64,000 nucleotides of DNA from an uncultured Roseburia sp. (GTDB taxonomy: Bacteria; Bacillota; Clostridia; Lachnospirales; Lachnospiraceae). Shown in pieces: positions 35,766 through 45,092 of the stretch. Each line of letters starts with the position of its first letter. Position 1 is the stretch's first letter. The notes under the pieces are model-generated. The model saw only the letters and a program-made list of their open reading frames with translations, was not told where the DNA came from and ran no database searches. The stretch lies in the NCBI GenBank assembly GCA_947647505.1, contig CANSKO010000001.1, positions 124,001 to 188,000 of the forward strand. The letters run 5' to 3'. The translations under genes were made by a program, and so were the position numbers.

Positions 35766-38078
35766 TTGAACGACATGATAGTGACGCTCCCGGCAGTGGC
35801 GCTGCGCGGGATGACGATTCTTCCGGGCATGGTGGCGCATTTTGACGTCAGCCGGGAGCGATCCATGAGAGCCATAGAAGAGGCCATGATGGGAGATCAG
35901 AATGTATTTCTGATTACGCAAAAGAATATAGAAGCCGATCATCCGCAGCCGGAGGATTTGTATCGGGTTGGAACAGTAGCGGAGATTAAGCAGGTCATCA
36001 AAATGCGAAACGGCATTATCCGCATTTTGATCGAAGGGAAGCGACGCGCGGAGCTTTCCGGCTTCGTCGAAGAGACGCCGTATCTGAAAGCGGAAGTAAT
36101 CTATTTTGAGGAAGATACGGAAGAATATGCCACAGAAGCGAAGGAGGGCATGCGAAGAGCCGTTTTAGAGGCGTACGGGCGTTATGCGGCGTTGAACCCA
36201 AAGATGGACAAAGATTTTATGCGCCAGGTAACAGAGACGAAAGAGGCGGAAAAGCTGATGGATTTAATCGCCAACAATCTGCCCGTGTTTTATGAGGAAA
36301 AACAGAACTATTTGGAAGCGGTGACATTGGAGGCGCGTTATGAAACGTTAGTGGAGATGCTGCTGCGTGAAATTAATATCATTTCCATCAAAGCGGAATT
36401 TCAGGCAAAGGTAAAAGAACGGGTGGACAAAAATCAAAAGGAATACCTGTTACGCGAACAGATGAAGGTGATACGGGAAGAGCTTGGAGAGGATCATACG
36501 GAGAGCGATGCGGATCTGTTTCTGGAACGGCTGAACGGGTTAAAAGCCACAAAAGAAGTGAAAGAGAAAATCCGCAAGGAGATCGCGCGGTTTCAAAATA
36601 TCAGTTTCAGCTCTTCCGAAAGCGCGGTTGCAAGAGGCTATATCGAGACGCTTTTGGAATTGCCGTGGGAGAAGGCTTCAAAGGACAACCGGGATTTGAA
36701 GCATGCGAAGAAAGTTTTGAATCAGGATCATTATGGTCTGGAAAAGGTCAAAGAGCGTATGCTTGAGTTTCTGGCAGTCCGCAATCTGACCAGAAAGGGA
36801 GAGAGCCCGATCATCTGTCTTGTGGGTCCGCCGGGAACGGGAAAGACGAGCATCGCAAAATCTGTCGCAAAAGCGTTAAATAAGGAGTATGTGAGAATCT
36901 GTCTGGGCGGCGTGCGCGACGAGGCGGAAATCAGAGGGCACAGAAGGACGTACGTCGGCGCAATGCCGGGGCGCATTGCGGCCGGGCTTCGGTCGGCCGG
37001 CGTAAAAAATCCGCTGATGCTTCTGGATGAAATTGACAAGGTAAGCAGCGATTACAAAGGCGATACGTCGTCTGCGCTTCTGGAAGTGCTGGATGCGGAG
37101 CAGAATGAAAAATTCCGTGATCATTATGTGGAGATTCCGCTTGACCTGTCCGAAGTCCTTTTTATTGCGACGGCAAACGCCGTGCAGGATATTCCAAGAC
37201 CGCTTCTGGACCGTATGGAACTGATCGAGGTAAGCAGCTACACGGAAAATGAAAAGCTGCATATTGCAATGGAGCACTTGCTGCGCAAGCAAATGAAGCG
37301 CAACGGACTGAAAAAAGAGCAGCTTTTTATCAGAGAAGAGGCGCTTTCCTCCATCATTCGCGGCTATACGAAAGAAGCGGGCGTCCGCGGCCTGGAGCGC
37401 AAGATCGGCGAGATCTGCCGGAAAGCGGCAAGGCAGATTTATGAGGGCGATAGGAAAAGGATCACTGTCACCAAAAAGAATGTCAGTCAGTTTCTGGGCA
37501 GGGAAAAATATACGTATGACCGGGCGTCTAAAACAGATGAAATCGGCATTGTCCGCGGTCTGGCATGGACAAGCGTCGGCGGCGATACGCTGGAAATCGA
37601 GGTAAATGTAATGCCCGGAAAAGGAGAATTTCGTCTGACCGGCCAGCTGGGAGATGTGATGAAGGAATCGGCGCAGGCCGGAATCAGCTATATCCGCTCG
37701 GTCAGCCGGGAATTTAAAATTGAAAAAAATTTTTTCAGGGAACATGATATTCATATCCATATTCCGGAGGGAGCCGTGCCCAAAGACGGGCCGTCCGCCG
37801 GGATTACGATGGCGACGGCCATGCTTTCGGCCATTACAAAGAAAAAAGTCCGCGCGGACGTGGCGATGACGGGAGAAATTACGCTGCGCGGCCGCGTGCT
37901 TGCCATCGGAGGGCTGAAAGAAAAGACGCTGGCTGCAAAAAATGCCGGCATTAAGACAATCTGCGTGCCCAGGCAGAATCGAAAAGACATGGATGAAATC
38001 GCGGAGGAGATCAAACAGGGGCTGCATATCGTATATGCAGAGACGATGGAAGACGTACTGAATGCGGCGTTTGCATAG
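35766..38078 (+). CDS. lon: ATP-dependent protease La (Lon)
   Basis: A 770-residue LonA-type protease if started at TTG 35766, with GAAAGGGGA 6 bases upstream; ATG 35775 is the alternative. Features: N-terminal substrate-binding domain beginning with LPAVALRGMTILPG, Walker A GPPGTGKTS (about residue 357), Walker B LLDEIDK, and the catalytic Ser in KDGPSAG with Lys further on. It degrades misfolded and regulatory proteins in the cytoplasm. A terminator precedes it, so it may have its own weak promoter. Confidence 0.95.
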   Translation: MNDMIVTLPAVALRGMTILPGMVAHFDVSRERSMRAIEEAMMGDQNVFLITQKNIEADHPQPEDLYRVGTVAEIKQVIKMRNGIIRILIEGKRRAELSGFVEETPYLKAEVIYFEEDTEEYATEAKEGMRRAVLEAYGRYAALNPKMDKDFMRQVTETKEAEKLMDLIANNLPVFYEEKQNYLEAVTLEARYETLVEMLLREINIISIKAEFQAKVKERVDKNQKEYLLREQMKVIREELGEDHTESDADLFLERLNGLKATKEVKEKIRKEIARFQNISFSSSESAVARGYIETLLELPWEKASKDNRDLKHAKKVLNQDHYGLEKVKERMLEFLAVRNLTRKGESPIICLVGPPGTGKTSIAKSVAKALNKEYVRICLGGVRDEAEIRGHRRTYVGAMPGRIAAGLRSAGVKNPLMLLDEIDKVSSDYKGDTSSALLEVLDAEQNEKFRDHYVEIPLDLSEVLFIATANAVQDIPRPLLDRMELIEVSSYTENEKLHIAMEHLLRKQMKRNGLKKEQLFIREEALSSIIRGYTKEAGVRGLERKIGEICRKAARQIYEGDRKRITVTKKNVSQFLGREKYTYDRASKTDEIGIVRGLAWTSVGGDTLEIEVNVMPGKGEFRLTGQLGDVMKESAQAGISYIRSVSREFKIEKNFFREHDIHIHIPEGAVPKDGPSAGITMATAMLSAITKKKVRADVAMTGEITLRGRVLAIGGLKEKTLAAKNAGIKTICVPRQNRKDMDEIAEEIKQGLHIVYAETMEDVLNAAFA

Positions 38079-38090
38079 GAGAGAGCAATT

Positions 38091-38687
38091 ATGATTATTA
38101 AAAACGCAGAACTGGAAACGGTGTGCGGCATTACAAGCAGGCTGCCGGAGCATATGCTGCCGGAGGTGGCGTTTGCCGGGAAGTCAAACGTGGGGAAATC
38201 CTCGCTGATCAATGCGCTGATGAACCGGAAATCACTGGCAAGGACTTCTTCACAGCCGGGAAAGACGCAGACGATCAATTATTATAAAATTAACAACGAG
38301 ATGTACTTTGTCGATCTTCCGGGATACGGATATACGAAAATCGCCGTATCGGAAAAGCGCAAATGGGGAGAGATGGTGGAGCGTTATCTGCATCGTTCCA
38401 GGCAGCTGAAAGCCGTCTTTCTGCTGCTCGATATCCGGCATGATCCGTCCGAAAATGACAGAATGATGTACGAGTGGATTTTGCATCAGGGCTATGAGCC
38501 GGTGATTATCGCGACCAAGCTGGATAAGCTAAAGCGCAGTCAGGTTCCAAAGCATGTAAAGGCGATACGTCTTGGACTGAAGGGAAAGTCCGGAACGGAA
38601 ATTTTTCCATTTTCCGCGCTCTCGAAACAGGGACGGGAAGAAATCTGGGCGTATATTGATGCGCTGGTGAAGCATGATGAAGCATAA
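38091..38687 (+). CDS. ysxC: Ribosome biogenesis GTP-binding protein YsxC/EngB
   Basis: A 198-residue small GTPase with G1 AGKSNVGKSS, G3 DLPGYGYTK and G4 TKLDK. This is the EngB/YsxC pattern; it acts in 50S assembly. GGAGAGAG precedes the ATG. It starts 12 bases after lon, a very common Firmicute adjacency. Its end overlaps the next gene by 14 bases. Confidence 0.96.
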   Translation: MIIKNAELETVCGITSRLPEHMLPEVAFAGKSNVGKSSLINALMNRKSLARTSSQPGKTQTINYYKINNEMYFVDLPGYGYTKIAVSEKRKWGEMVERYLHRSRQLKAVFLLLDIRHDPSENDRMMYEWILHQGYEPVIIATKLDKLKRSQVPKHVKAIRLGLKGKSGTEIFPFSALSKQGREEIWAYIDALVKHDEA

Positions 38688-39567
38688 GTATGGATTTACG
38701 GCGCTGCTCCTTTTGGGCCTTACGCTTGGCACGGTTTTGCTTGCGGGCATACTGCAAAGCCATGCGGGGCGCGCTGCCAGACAGGAGGTTCTTGTCGTAA
38801 CGTCGTTTTATCCGGTCTATATTGCGGCGGCAAACGTTGCAGGAGACTGCCCGGGAATCCGCGTGCAGAATCTCAGCGAGCCGCAGACGGGCTGTCTGCA
38901 TGATTTTCAGCTGACGCCGGAGGATATGAAGCTGTTATCCTCCGCGGATCTTTTTCTCGTCAATGGCGCGGGAATGGAATCGTTTCTTTCGGATGTAAAG
39001 GAAGCGTATCCGTCGCTTGCCATTGTGGAAACGGCAAAGGATCTTTCCATATCGGAAGATAACGGGCACGTCTGGATGAGCATTCCGCGTTACCGTGCGC
39101 AGGTTGCGGCGATCGCTGAGGCGATTTGTGGCGCCGCGCCGAAATTTGAGCGGGAGGCGCGTGCAAATGCGGACGCATATGATGAAATGCTTTTGGGGCT
39201 GCAAACGCAGCAGGAGGCGATTGCCGGAGCGACAAAGGGAGAGAGGATTGTCTCACTGCATGAAGCGTATGCGTATCTTGCGGCGGACTATGGCCTTGAG
39301 GTCGTATATGAGCTGAATCTGGATGAGGAGCGGCAGGTTGGCGCGAAGGAAGTGGCGGACGCGCTGGACGCCGTGCGGACAAAAGGCGCGCGCGTAATTC
39401 TGGCGGAGGATGTGTACGGACGCGCGCTGGCTGAGACGATTCAAAAGGAAGCGGACGTTAAGGTATACTACCCGGATACGCTTGTGCGGGGCGATTACGC
39501 GAAGGACAGCTATATCGACGGAATGCAGAATACGATCAATCTGCTCAAAGAAGCGTTTGGAGAATGA
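38674..39567 (+). CDS. Zinc/manganese ABC transporter substrate-binding protein
   Basis: A 297-residue cluster A-I binding protein. It has an N-terminal signal/anchor (TALLLLGLTLGTVLLAGIL) without a clear lipobox Cys. Metal ligands are visible: His in LHDFQLTPEDM, His in NGHVWMS, His in SLHEAYAYLAADYGLEV, and an acidic site near the end (YYPDTLVRGD). It should bind Zn or Mn outside the membrane. No strong ribosome site is present, so translation is probably coupled to ysxC, which it overlaps. The metal cannot be told from sequence. Confidence 0.88.
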   Translation: MMKHKYGFTALLLLGLTLGTVLLAGILQSHAGRAARQEVLVVTSFYPVYIAAANVAGDCPGIRVQNLSEPQTGCLHDFQLTPEDMKLLSSADLFLVNGAGMESFLSDVKEAYPSLAIVETAKDLSISEDNGHVWMSIPRYRAQVAAIAEAICGAAPKFEREARANADAYDEMLLGLQTQQEAIAGATKGERIVSLHEAYAYLAADYGLEVVYELNLDEERQVGAKEVADALDAVRTKGARVILAEDVYGRALAETIQKEADVKVYYPDTLVRGDYAKDSYIDGMQNTINLLKEAFGE

Positions 39568-39571
39568 TGGC

Positions 39572-40369
39572 ATGAAAAAAATCAGAAAGCCGTGCGGACT
39601 GCACTGCATCAAAATCAATCATCTTGGCGTGCGTTTTGGAGAGCAGGTCATTTTAAAAGACGTCAATCTGCATATTCATTGTGGAAGCATGACGGCTGTC
39701 ATTGGCAGAAACGGCGCCGGAAAATCCACATTGATCCGCGCAATACTGGGCGATGTGGCGCACGAGGGCAATATCGAGTTTAAGGACAGGGAAAACGGGA
39801 GCGTGCGAAAGCTGAAGATCGGCTATGTGCCGCAGAAGATCAATATCGAGAAAAATACGCCGGTCAGCGTATATGATCTGATTGCCAGCTATCAGTTTCG
39901 CTTTCCGGTATTTCTGAAAAAAAGCAGAAGAGCGGAAAAAGAGATTATAAAAGCGCTGGAAGCGTTTGAAGTGGAAGATCTGATCGACAGGCAGGTCTGC
40001 AATCTTTCCGGCGGACAGCTGCAGCGTGTGCTGCTTGCTATGGCAGTGATGGACGAGCCGAATCTGCTGCTTTTGGACGAACCGGTATCCGGCGTTGATC
40101 CAAACGGCATGGAGCTGTTTTACCGCACGATGGAATATCTGAAAAAAAATTTCGACCTGTCCGTGATTTTAATTTCCCACGATCTGGAATATGTGGTAAA
40201 ATATGCAGATAAGGTCGTTCTTCTGGATCAGACTATTCTAAAAGAGGGAAGCGCGCAGGAAGTGTTTCAAAGCGAAGCGTTTCAGAAGGCATTTGGAGCG
40301 GAAGGGCTGCCCGGTTATATCCGCGGGGAAAGCGAAGCGGGGCCGCATGCGGCATGGATGGGACGTTAA
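39572..40369 (+). CDS. Zinc/manganese ABC transporter ATP-binding protein
   Basis: A 265-residue ATPase: Walker A GRNGAGKST, signature LSGGQLQRV, Walker B LLLLDEPVSGVDP, and switch His in ISHDLEYV. ATG 39572 follows a GGAGAA site and lies 4 bases after the binding-protein gene; the longer ORF from 39410 would overlap that gene. Order binding protein, ATPase, permease is the usual metal-importer arrangement. Confidence 0.94.
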   Translation: MKKIRKPCGLHCIKINHLGVRFGEQVILKDVNLHIHCGSMTAVIGRNGAGKSTLIRAILGDVAHEGNIEFKDRENGSVRKLKIGYVPQKINIEKNTPVSVYDLIASYQFRFPVFLKKSRRAEKEIIKALEAFEVEDLIDRQVCNLSGGQLQRVLLAMAVMDEPNLLLLDEPVSGVDPNGMELFYRTMEYLKKNFDLSVILISHDLEYVVKYADKVVLLDQTILKEGSAQEVFQSEAFQKAFGAEGLPGYIRGESEAGPHAAWMGR

Positions 40370-40383
40370 GAGGAGGTAGCCGG

Positions 40384-41184
40384 TTGTTTGAATATGGCTT
40401 TATGCGCAATGCCGCGCTTGCAATTTTGATTATCACGCCGCTGTTTGGTCTGTTGGGCACGATGATCGTCAATCGAAAGATGGCGTTTTTTTCCGATGCG
40501 CTTGGACATTCGGCTTTGACGGGAATTGCGGTAGGCGTTGTGCTTGGCGTTACGAATACAAATCTTGCAATGCTTGCGTTTGGCGTTTTCTTTGCATTGC
40601 TGTTAAATTATATTGGCAGCAAAAGCGCAAGTTCCGCCGATACGATTATATCCGTCTTTTCTTCCTGCAGCGTGGCCGTCGGCCTTGCCATTTTATCGCA
40701 GGGAGGGAATTTCAGCCAGTATTCCGGATTTTTAGTCGGCGATATCTTAAGCATAACGGAACGGGAAATTGCATATCTGGCCGTTCTTTTTCTGATGGTT
40801 TTGCTCTATTATATGCTTTGCTTTAACTGGCTGAATGCAGCCGGCATCCACAGGACGCTGGCGAAGAGCAGAAAGATTCCGGTGGGCGTGATGGAGCAGC
40901 TTTTTTCGGTTCTGATTGCGGGAATCGTGATGCTTTCCATTCGCTGGGTCGGCATACTTTTGATCAATGCGCTTTTGATCCTGCCGGCTGCGGCTGCGAG
41001 GAACCTGTCGGAAAATATGCGGGAATACCATTTCTTTTCGGTGTTGTTTTCGCTTTATTCCGGCGTAATGGGGCTGTTTGCGTCTTATTATACGAATGTG
41101 GCGACAGGGCCGGTCATTGTGATCTTTGCGTCTGTCCTGTATGCTGCGACATATTTGTATGCCAGGCGGCATCCGATCACATAA
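40384..41184 (+). CDS. Zinc/manganese ABC transporter permease (ABC-3 family)
   Basis: A 266-residue polytopic protein with about seven to eight membrane segments. ABC-3 family marks include SDALGHSALTGIAVG and the conserved interior of metal permeases (LLINALLILPAAAARNLS). The TTG start at 40384 has AGGAGG 7 bases upstream; an ATG at 40354 would overlap the ATPase gene. It forms the channel for the importer encoded by the two preceding genes. Confidence 0.93.
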   Translation: MFEYGFMRNAALAILIITPLFGLLGTMIVNRKMAFFSDALGHSALTGIAVGVVLGVTNTNLAMLAFGVFFALLLNYIGSKSASSADTIISVFSSCSVAVGLAILSQGGNFSQYSGFLVGDILSITEREIAYLAVLFLMVLLYYMLCFNWLNAAGIHRTLAKSRKIPVGVMEQLFSVLIAGIVMLSIRWVGILLINALLILPAAAARNLSENMREYHFFSVLFSLYSGVMGLFASYYTNVATGPVIVIFASVLYAATYLYARRHPIT

Positions 41185-41216
41185 CGATCACATAAAAAGG
41201 AAAGGAGTGCAGGAAT

Positions 41217-41963
41217 ATGAGTGAAAAAATTTTAGCGGTAGCGGCCGGACATGCAATTACGGAGAAGGAGTTAAAGGATCTGATCGCCAATTATCCGCCG
41301 GAGCAGCAGGTCTATCTGTCGAATCCGAATGCAAGGGAGGAAGTATTGGAGCAGCTGATCGGGTTTCATCTGTTTTCGGCGCTGGCTAAGGAGCGGAAGA
41401 TCAAAGAGAGCGCGGCGTATAAAGAAACGCTTGCAAAGATGGAGGAGGAGCTGGCAAGCCATATGGCGGCAACCGGCGTCATTGATTCCGTGACGATTGA
41501 CGAAGCGGAGGTGAAGGCGTACTTTGACTCCAATCCGGCGCAGTTTCAAAACGGGCAGCAGGTAAGGGCGCGGCATATTCTGGTGGAAGAGGAAGAAAAG
41601 GCGCATGCGGTTGCGAAAGAAATTGCAGATGGCATGGCATTTGAAGAAGCCGCGCGGAAGCATTCGACGTGTCCTTCCGCAGAAAAAGGCGGGGATCTTG
41701 GTTTTTTTGGAAGAGGACAGATGGTTCCGGAATTTGAAAAGGCCGCGTTTGAAGGCAAAGCGGGAGAAGTGACAGGTCCCGTGAAGACGCAGTTTGGATG
41801 GCACCTGATTCTTGTGGAGGAGAAAAAAGAAACGGCGCCGTCTTCGTATGAGGAAGTCAGAGAATCTTTAACGGAGCATCTTTTGCAGCAGAAAAAACAG
41901 ACCGTATATCAGAATACCGTTCGGGAACTGGAAGAAAAATACGGCGTAGAAAGGAAGTTATAA
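41217..41963 (+). CDS. Cytoplasmic parvulin-type peptidyl-prolyl isomerase
   Basis: A 248-residue protein with a helical N-terminal SurA/PrsA-like part and a parvulin domain at about residues 118-210 (QVRARHILVEEEEKAHAV, GGDLGFFGRGQMVPEFEKAAF, FGWHLILV). It has no signal peptide or lipobox, unlike PrsA, so it should stay in the cytoplasm. AAAGGAG is present upstream. It sits between the metal importer and a DUF4250 gene; clients are unknown. Confidence 0.9.
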   Translation: MSEKILAVAAGHAITEKELKDLIANYPPEQQVYLSNPNAREEVLEQLIGFHLFSALAKERKIKESAAYKETLAKMEEELASHMAATGVIDSVTIDEAEVKAYFDSNPAQFQNGQQVRARHILVEEEEKAHAVAKEIADGMAFEEAARKHSTCPSAEKGGDLGFFGRGQMVPEFEKAAFEGKAGEVTGPVKTQFGWHLILVEEKKETAPSSYEEVRESLTEHLLQQKKQTVYQNTVRELEEKYGVERKL

Positions 41964-42146
41964 ATGGAGCAGTTCATGCCAAACGACCCTGTTATGCTGT
42001 TGAGCTACGTCAATACGCGGCTTCGGGATCAGTATGCGTCGCTTCGGGAATTTTGTCTGTCGGAAGGCGTTGCGCAGGAGGAGCTTTGCGAAAAGCTTTC
42101 GGGCATAGATTATGCATATGACGAGGCGGTCAATCAGTTTATTTAA
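41964..42146 (+). CDS. DUF4250-like small protein
   Basis: A 60-residue protein with the start pattern PNDPVMLLSYVNTRLRDQYASLREFC that I recognise as DUF4250, ending with YDEAVNQF. It is helical and soluble, with no membrane segment. It follows the parvulin stop directly; AGGAAG serves as ribosome site. The function of the family is unknown. Confidence 0.8.
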   Translation: MEQFMPNDPVMLLSYVNTRLRDQYASLREFCLSEGVAQEELCEKLSGIDYAYDEAVNQFI

Positions 42147-42165
42147 AAAAGGAGGAAGGCGCAGT

Positions 42166-43476
42166 ATGTGGGCATATGAAAGCGTATTTTATCAAATTTA
42201 TCCGTTGGGATTTTGTGGGGCGCCCTATGAAAACGACGGCATAACGGAACACAGGATACAAAAAGTGAAAGAGTGGATTCCTCATATCAAAAAGCTCGGG
42301 GCAAATGCAGTGTATTTTTCTCCGGTCTTTTCATCGGATACGCATGGATACAATACGAGGGACTATAAAACGATCGACTGTCGCCTCGGGACAAATGCAG
42401 ATTTTAAAGAAGTCTGCGACGCGCTGCATAAAGAAGGGATCAAGGTCGTTTTGGACGGCGTATTCAATCATGTGGGGCGTGGATTTACCCAGTTCCAGGA
42501 CGTGCTCAAAAACAGAGAAAGCTCGCCGTACAGAGACTGGTTTCACATTGATTTTGGCGGCAATTCCAATTATAACGACGGGCTTTGGTATGAAGGATGG
42601 GAAGGCCATTATGACCTTGTAAAGCTGAATCTTTCCAACCCGGAGGTGGTTTCGCATATTTTTTCAGCGGTAAAAAGCTGGGTGGAGGAATTCGACATCG
42701 ACGGGCTGCGCCTTGACGTTGCATACTGCCTGACGCATGATTTTCTGCGCCAGCTTCGTTCGTTTACGGAAGGGCTGAAAGAAGAATTCTTTTTGCTGGG
42801 AGAGACGCTGCATGGCGATTACAGGCAATGGATGAATCCGCAGATGTTGCATTCGGTGACGAATTACGAATGCTACAAAGGACTGTTTTCAAGCTTTAAT
42901 TCGATGAATCTGTTTGAAATCGTCCATTCCCTGCTGCGCCAGTTCGGACCGGAGGAGTGGACGCTTTATAAGGGAGAGCATCTGCTTTGCTTCGTGGACA
43001 ACCATGACGTTTCCCGTATCGCCTCAAACCTTGCGGATGAAAAGCATCTGCCGCTTATTTATGCGATGGCGTTTGGCATGCCCGGCATTCCCTGCGTCTA
43101 TTATGGCAGCGAATGGGGCGCAAAAGCGGCGAAGCAGGAAGGCGATCCGGCGCTTCGGGCATGCTTTGCGGAGCCTGTGGAAAATGAACTTTCGGATTGG
43201 ATTGCAAAGCTTTCCGAAGCAAAGAAGCATTCGAGTGCGCTGAATTATGGAGGCTTTCGCTCGATCGTGCTGACGAACCAGCAGTGTATTTTTGAACGGA
43301 AAGCGGAAGGGGAACGCGTGCTTGTGGCGATCAATGCTTCTGCGGACGAATATGTTGCGCATTTTGACGCGGGCTGCGGCATGGCGGTCGATCTGATTAC
43401 GGGAGAGGCGCATGATTTTGGCGGCGGCAGCAGACTGCCGGGATACAGCGCATTTTTCTGGAAAATGGAACGATGA
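42166..43476 (+). CDS. GH13-family intracellular alpha-glucan hydrolase
   Basis: A 436-residue cytoplasmic glycoside hydrolase without signal peptide. The four GH13 regions are visible: LDGVFNHVG, DGLRLDVAYC (nucleophile Asp), LLGETLHGDY (acid/base Glu) and FVDNHDVSRIA. GGAGG is 10 bases before ATG 42166; the longer ORF from 42112 lies in the DUF4250 gene. It probably cleaves maltodextrin or related alpha-glucans inside the cell. Substrate specificity (maltogenic, alpha-1,6) cannot be read from the motifs. Confidence 0.88.
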   Translation: MWAYESVFYQIYPLGFCGAPYENDGITEHRIQKVKEWIPHIKKLGANAVYFSPVFSSDTHGYNTRDYKTIDCRLGTNADFKEVCDALHKEGIKVVLDGVFNHVGRGFTQFQDVLKNRESSPYRDWFHIDFGGNSNYNDGLWYEGWEGHYDLVKLNLSNPEVVSHIFSAVKSWVEEFDIDGLRLDVAYCLTHDFLRQLRSFTEGLKEEFFLLGETLHGDYRQWMNPQMLHSVTNYECYKGLFSSFNSMNLFEIVHSLLRQFGPEEWTLYKGEHLLCFVDNHDVSRIASNLADEKHLPLIYAMAFGMPGIPCVYYGSEWGAKAAKQEGDPALRACFAEPVENELSDWIAKLSEAKKHSSALNYGGFRSIVLTNQQCIFERKAEGERVLVAINASADEYVAHFDAGCGMAVDLITGEAHDFGGGSRLPGYSAFFWKMER

Positions 43477-43492
43477 TCCGGGAGGTGAAAGC

Positions 43493-44245
43493 ATGCAAAA
43501 TATACTGGAAGTCTGTGTCGATTCCGTGGAATCGGCAGTGATCGCGCAAAGAGGCGGCGCAGATCGGCTGGAGGTCTGTTCCAATCTGGTCATTGGAGGG
43601 ACGACGCCGGGCGTCAGCCAGTTTCAGCAGATCCGCCGGGCGTGTGGGATCAACCTGCACGTTTTGATCCGGCCGCGTTTTGGGGATTTTCTGTATACAG
43701 ATGCGGAATTTCAGATGATTGAGGCGGATATGCGCATGTTTTTGGAGCTTGGAGCCGACGGCGTTGTGGTCGGATGCTTAAACGCTGACGGAACGTTAGA
43801 CGCAGATCGTATGGAGCGGCTGAAAAAGCTGGCGGGCAATGCGCATATGACGCTGCATCGCGCGTTTGACGTGTGCCGGGATGCGGATACGGCGCTTGCG
43901 GAAGCAATGGAGCTTGGCATCGACAGCATTTTAACGTCCGGACAGGCGCAAAGCTGTCTGGAGGGAAAAGAAAAGCTCAGACATCTGGTTGCGCGGGCAG
44001 GGAACAAAATCGAAATTATGGCCGGCGGCGGCGTAGAAGAAGGCGTTATTCGGACCTTATGGAAAGAATGCGGCGTAAGAAGCTTTCATATGTCCGGAAA
44101 GGAAGAGCTGGACAGCGGCATGCGTTACCGGAACGCCGACGTGAACATGGGGCTTCCCGGACTGGAGGAGTTTGTCATTTTCCGCACGCAGGAGGCCCTT
44201 GTAAAACAGGCAAAAGAGGCCATGCAGTCAGAAGCGTTGACATGA
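43493..44245 (+). CDS. cutC: CutC-family protein (copper homeostasis protein homologue)
   Basis: A 250-residue TIM-barrel protein: LEVCVDSVESAVIAQRGGADRLEVCSNL, then GGTTPG, VLIRPRFGDFLYT and MTLHRAFD, all CutC hallmarks. It is cytoplasmic. GGGAGGTGA lies upstream. Its true biochemical role in bacteria is uncertain despite the name. It ends just before a bidirectional terminator shared with proC. Confidence 0.92.
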   Translation: MQNILEVCVDSVESAVIAQRGGADRLEVCSNLVIGGTTPGVSQFQQIRRACGINLHVLIRPRFGDFLYTDAEFQMIEADMRMFLELGADGVVVGCLNADGTLDADRMERLKKLAGNAHMTLHRAFDVCRDADTALAEAMELGIDSILTSGQAQSCLEGKEKLRHLVARAGNKIEIMAGGGVEEGVIRTLWKECGVRSFHMSGKEELDSGMRYRNADVNMGLPGLEEFVIFRTQEALVKQAKEAMQSEALT

Positions 44246-44247
44246 GG

Positions 44248-44283
44248 AAAAACCGGCGCCAAATTTATTTGGCGCCGGTTTTT
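44248..44283. terminator. Bidirectional terminator between cutC and proC
   Basis: AAAAACCGGCGCCAAA pairs perfectly with TTTGGCGCCGGTTTTT over a 4-base loop. A-tract and T-tract flank both sides, so it can work in both directions. The last four codons and the stop of proC (- strand) lie inside it, in the right arm and loop. Confidence 0.9.
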
Positions 44284-45086
44284 CCCATTTCTTTTGACTT
44301 TATTGTGCAGCAATGCTGCGCCTGTATGACGGCGTTCCGCAATCCCATCTCTTCCAGTCTGGCAACGGCTGCAATCGTCGTGCCGCCGGGAGAGCATACG
44401 GCGTCTTTTAATTCGCCGGGATGCTTACCGGTTTCTAAGACCATCTTTGCAGCGCCGTATACGGCCTGCGCTGCAAATGTATACGCCTGCGCCCTTGGCA
44501 TCCCGTCCAGAACGGCCGCATCCGCCATCGCTTCCAAAAACAGATAGACGTAGGCCGGAGAAGAGCCGCTGACGCCGACAACGGCGTCCATCAAAGATTC
44601 CGGCACAAGCTCCGCCCGTCCAAAGCTTTCGAATATGGAGAGAACCGTTTCGAGATCCTCTTTCGTCACATATTCGTTGGGCGTAAGCGCCGACATGGCC
44701 GAAAGAACCTGTGCCGGCGTATTTGGCATTGCGCGGACGATTTTGACGGGTCTGCCGAAATAATCGTTTAATCTGGCGTGACTGACGCCGGCTGCGATGG
44801 ATATGAACAGCGTTTTGCCGTCGGCAACGTCACGGATGGCGGAAATGATGGCTTCGTATAAGGAAGGCTTGACCGCTAAAATGACAATGTCAGAATGTTT
44901 TACGACTTCTGCATTGTCTGGCGTGACGTGAATGCCATATGTTTCCCGAAGGCGGTGCAGCGTGGCTTTCGTATGTGCGCTGGCCGTGATCTGATCTGGC
45001 GGATAAAGCCCGGAGCTTAAGATGCCGTCCAGCATGGCGCAGCCCATATTGCCGCAGCCGATAAAGCCGATGCGTTTGTTCGTCAT
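44265..45086 (-). CDS. proC: Pyrroline-5-carboxylate reductase
   Basis: A 273-residue enzyme with N-terminal FIGCGNMG (NAD(P)H binding), VILAVKPSLYEAII, MPNTPA and the C-terminal region SSPAYVYLFLEAMADAAV and CSPGGTTIA. It makes proline from pyrroline-5-carboxylate. It starts 6 bases after the crotonase stop, with no clear ribosome site, so translation may be coupled. Its stop lies in the bidirectional terminator. Confidence 0.96.
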   Translation of the reverse strand: MTNKRIGFIGCGNMGCAMLDGILSSGLYPPDQITASAHTKATLHRLRETYGIHVTPDNAEVVKHSDIVILAVKPSLYEAIISAIRDVADGKTLFISIAAGVSHARLNDYFGRPVKIVRAMPNTPAQVLSAMSALTPNEYVTKEDLETVLSIFESFGRAELVPESLMDAVVGVSGSSPAYVYLFLEAMADAAVLDGMPRAQAYTFAAQAVYGAAKMVLETGKHPGELKDAVCSPGGTTIAAVARLEEMGLRNAVIQAQHCCTIKSKEMGKTGAK

Positions 45087-45092
45087 ACGACG

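Noticed and set aside
36876-38153. Long open frame on the - strand (425 codons) antisense to lon
   Set aside because: Same shadow composition; lon has all catalytic motifs on the + strand.
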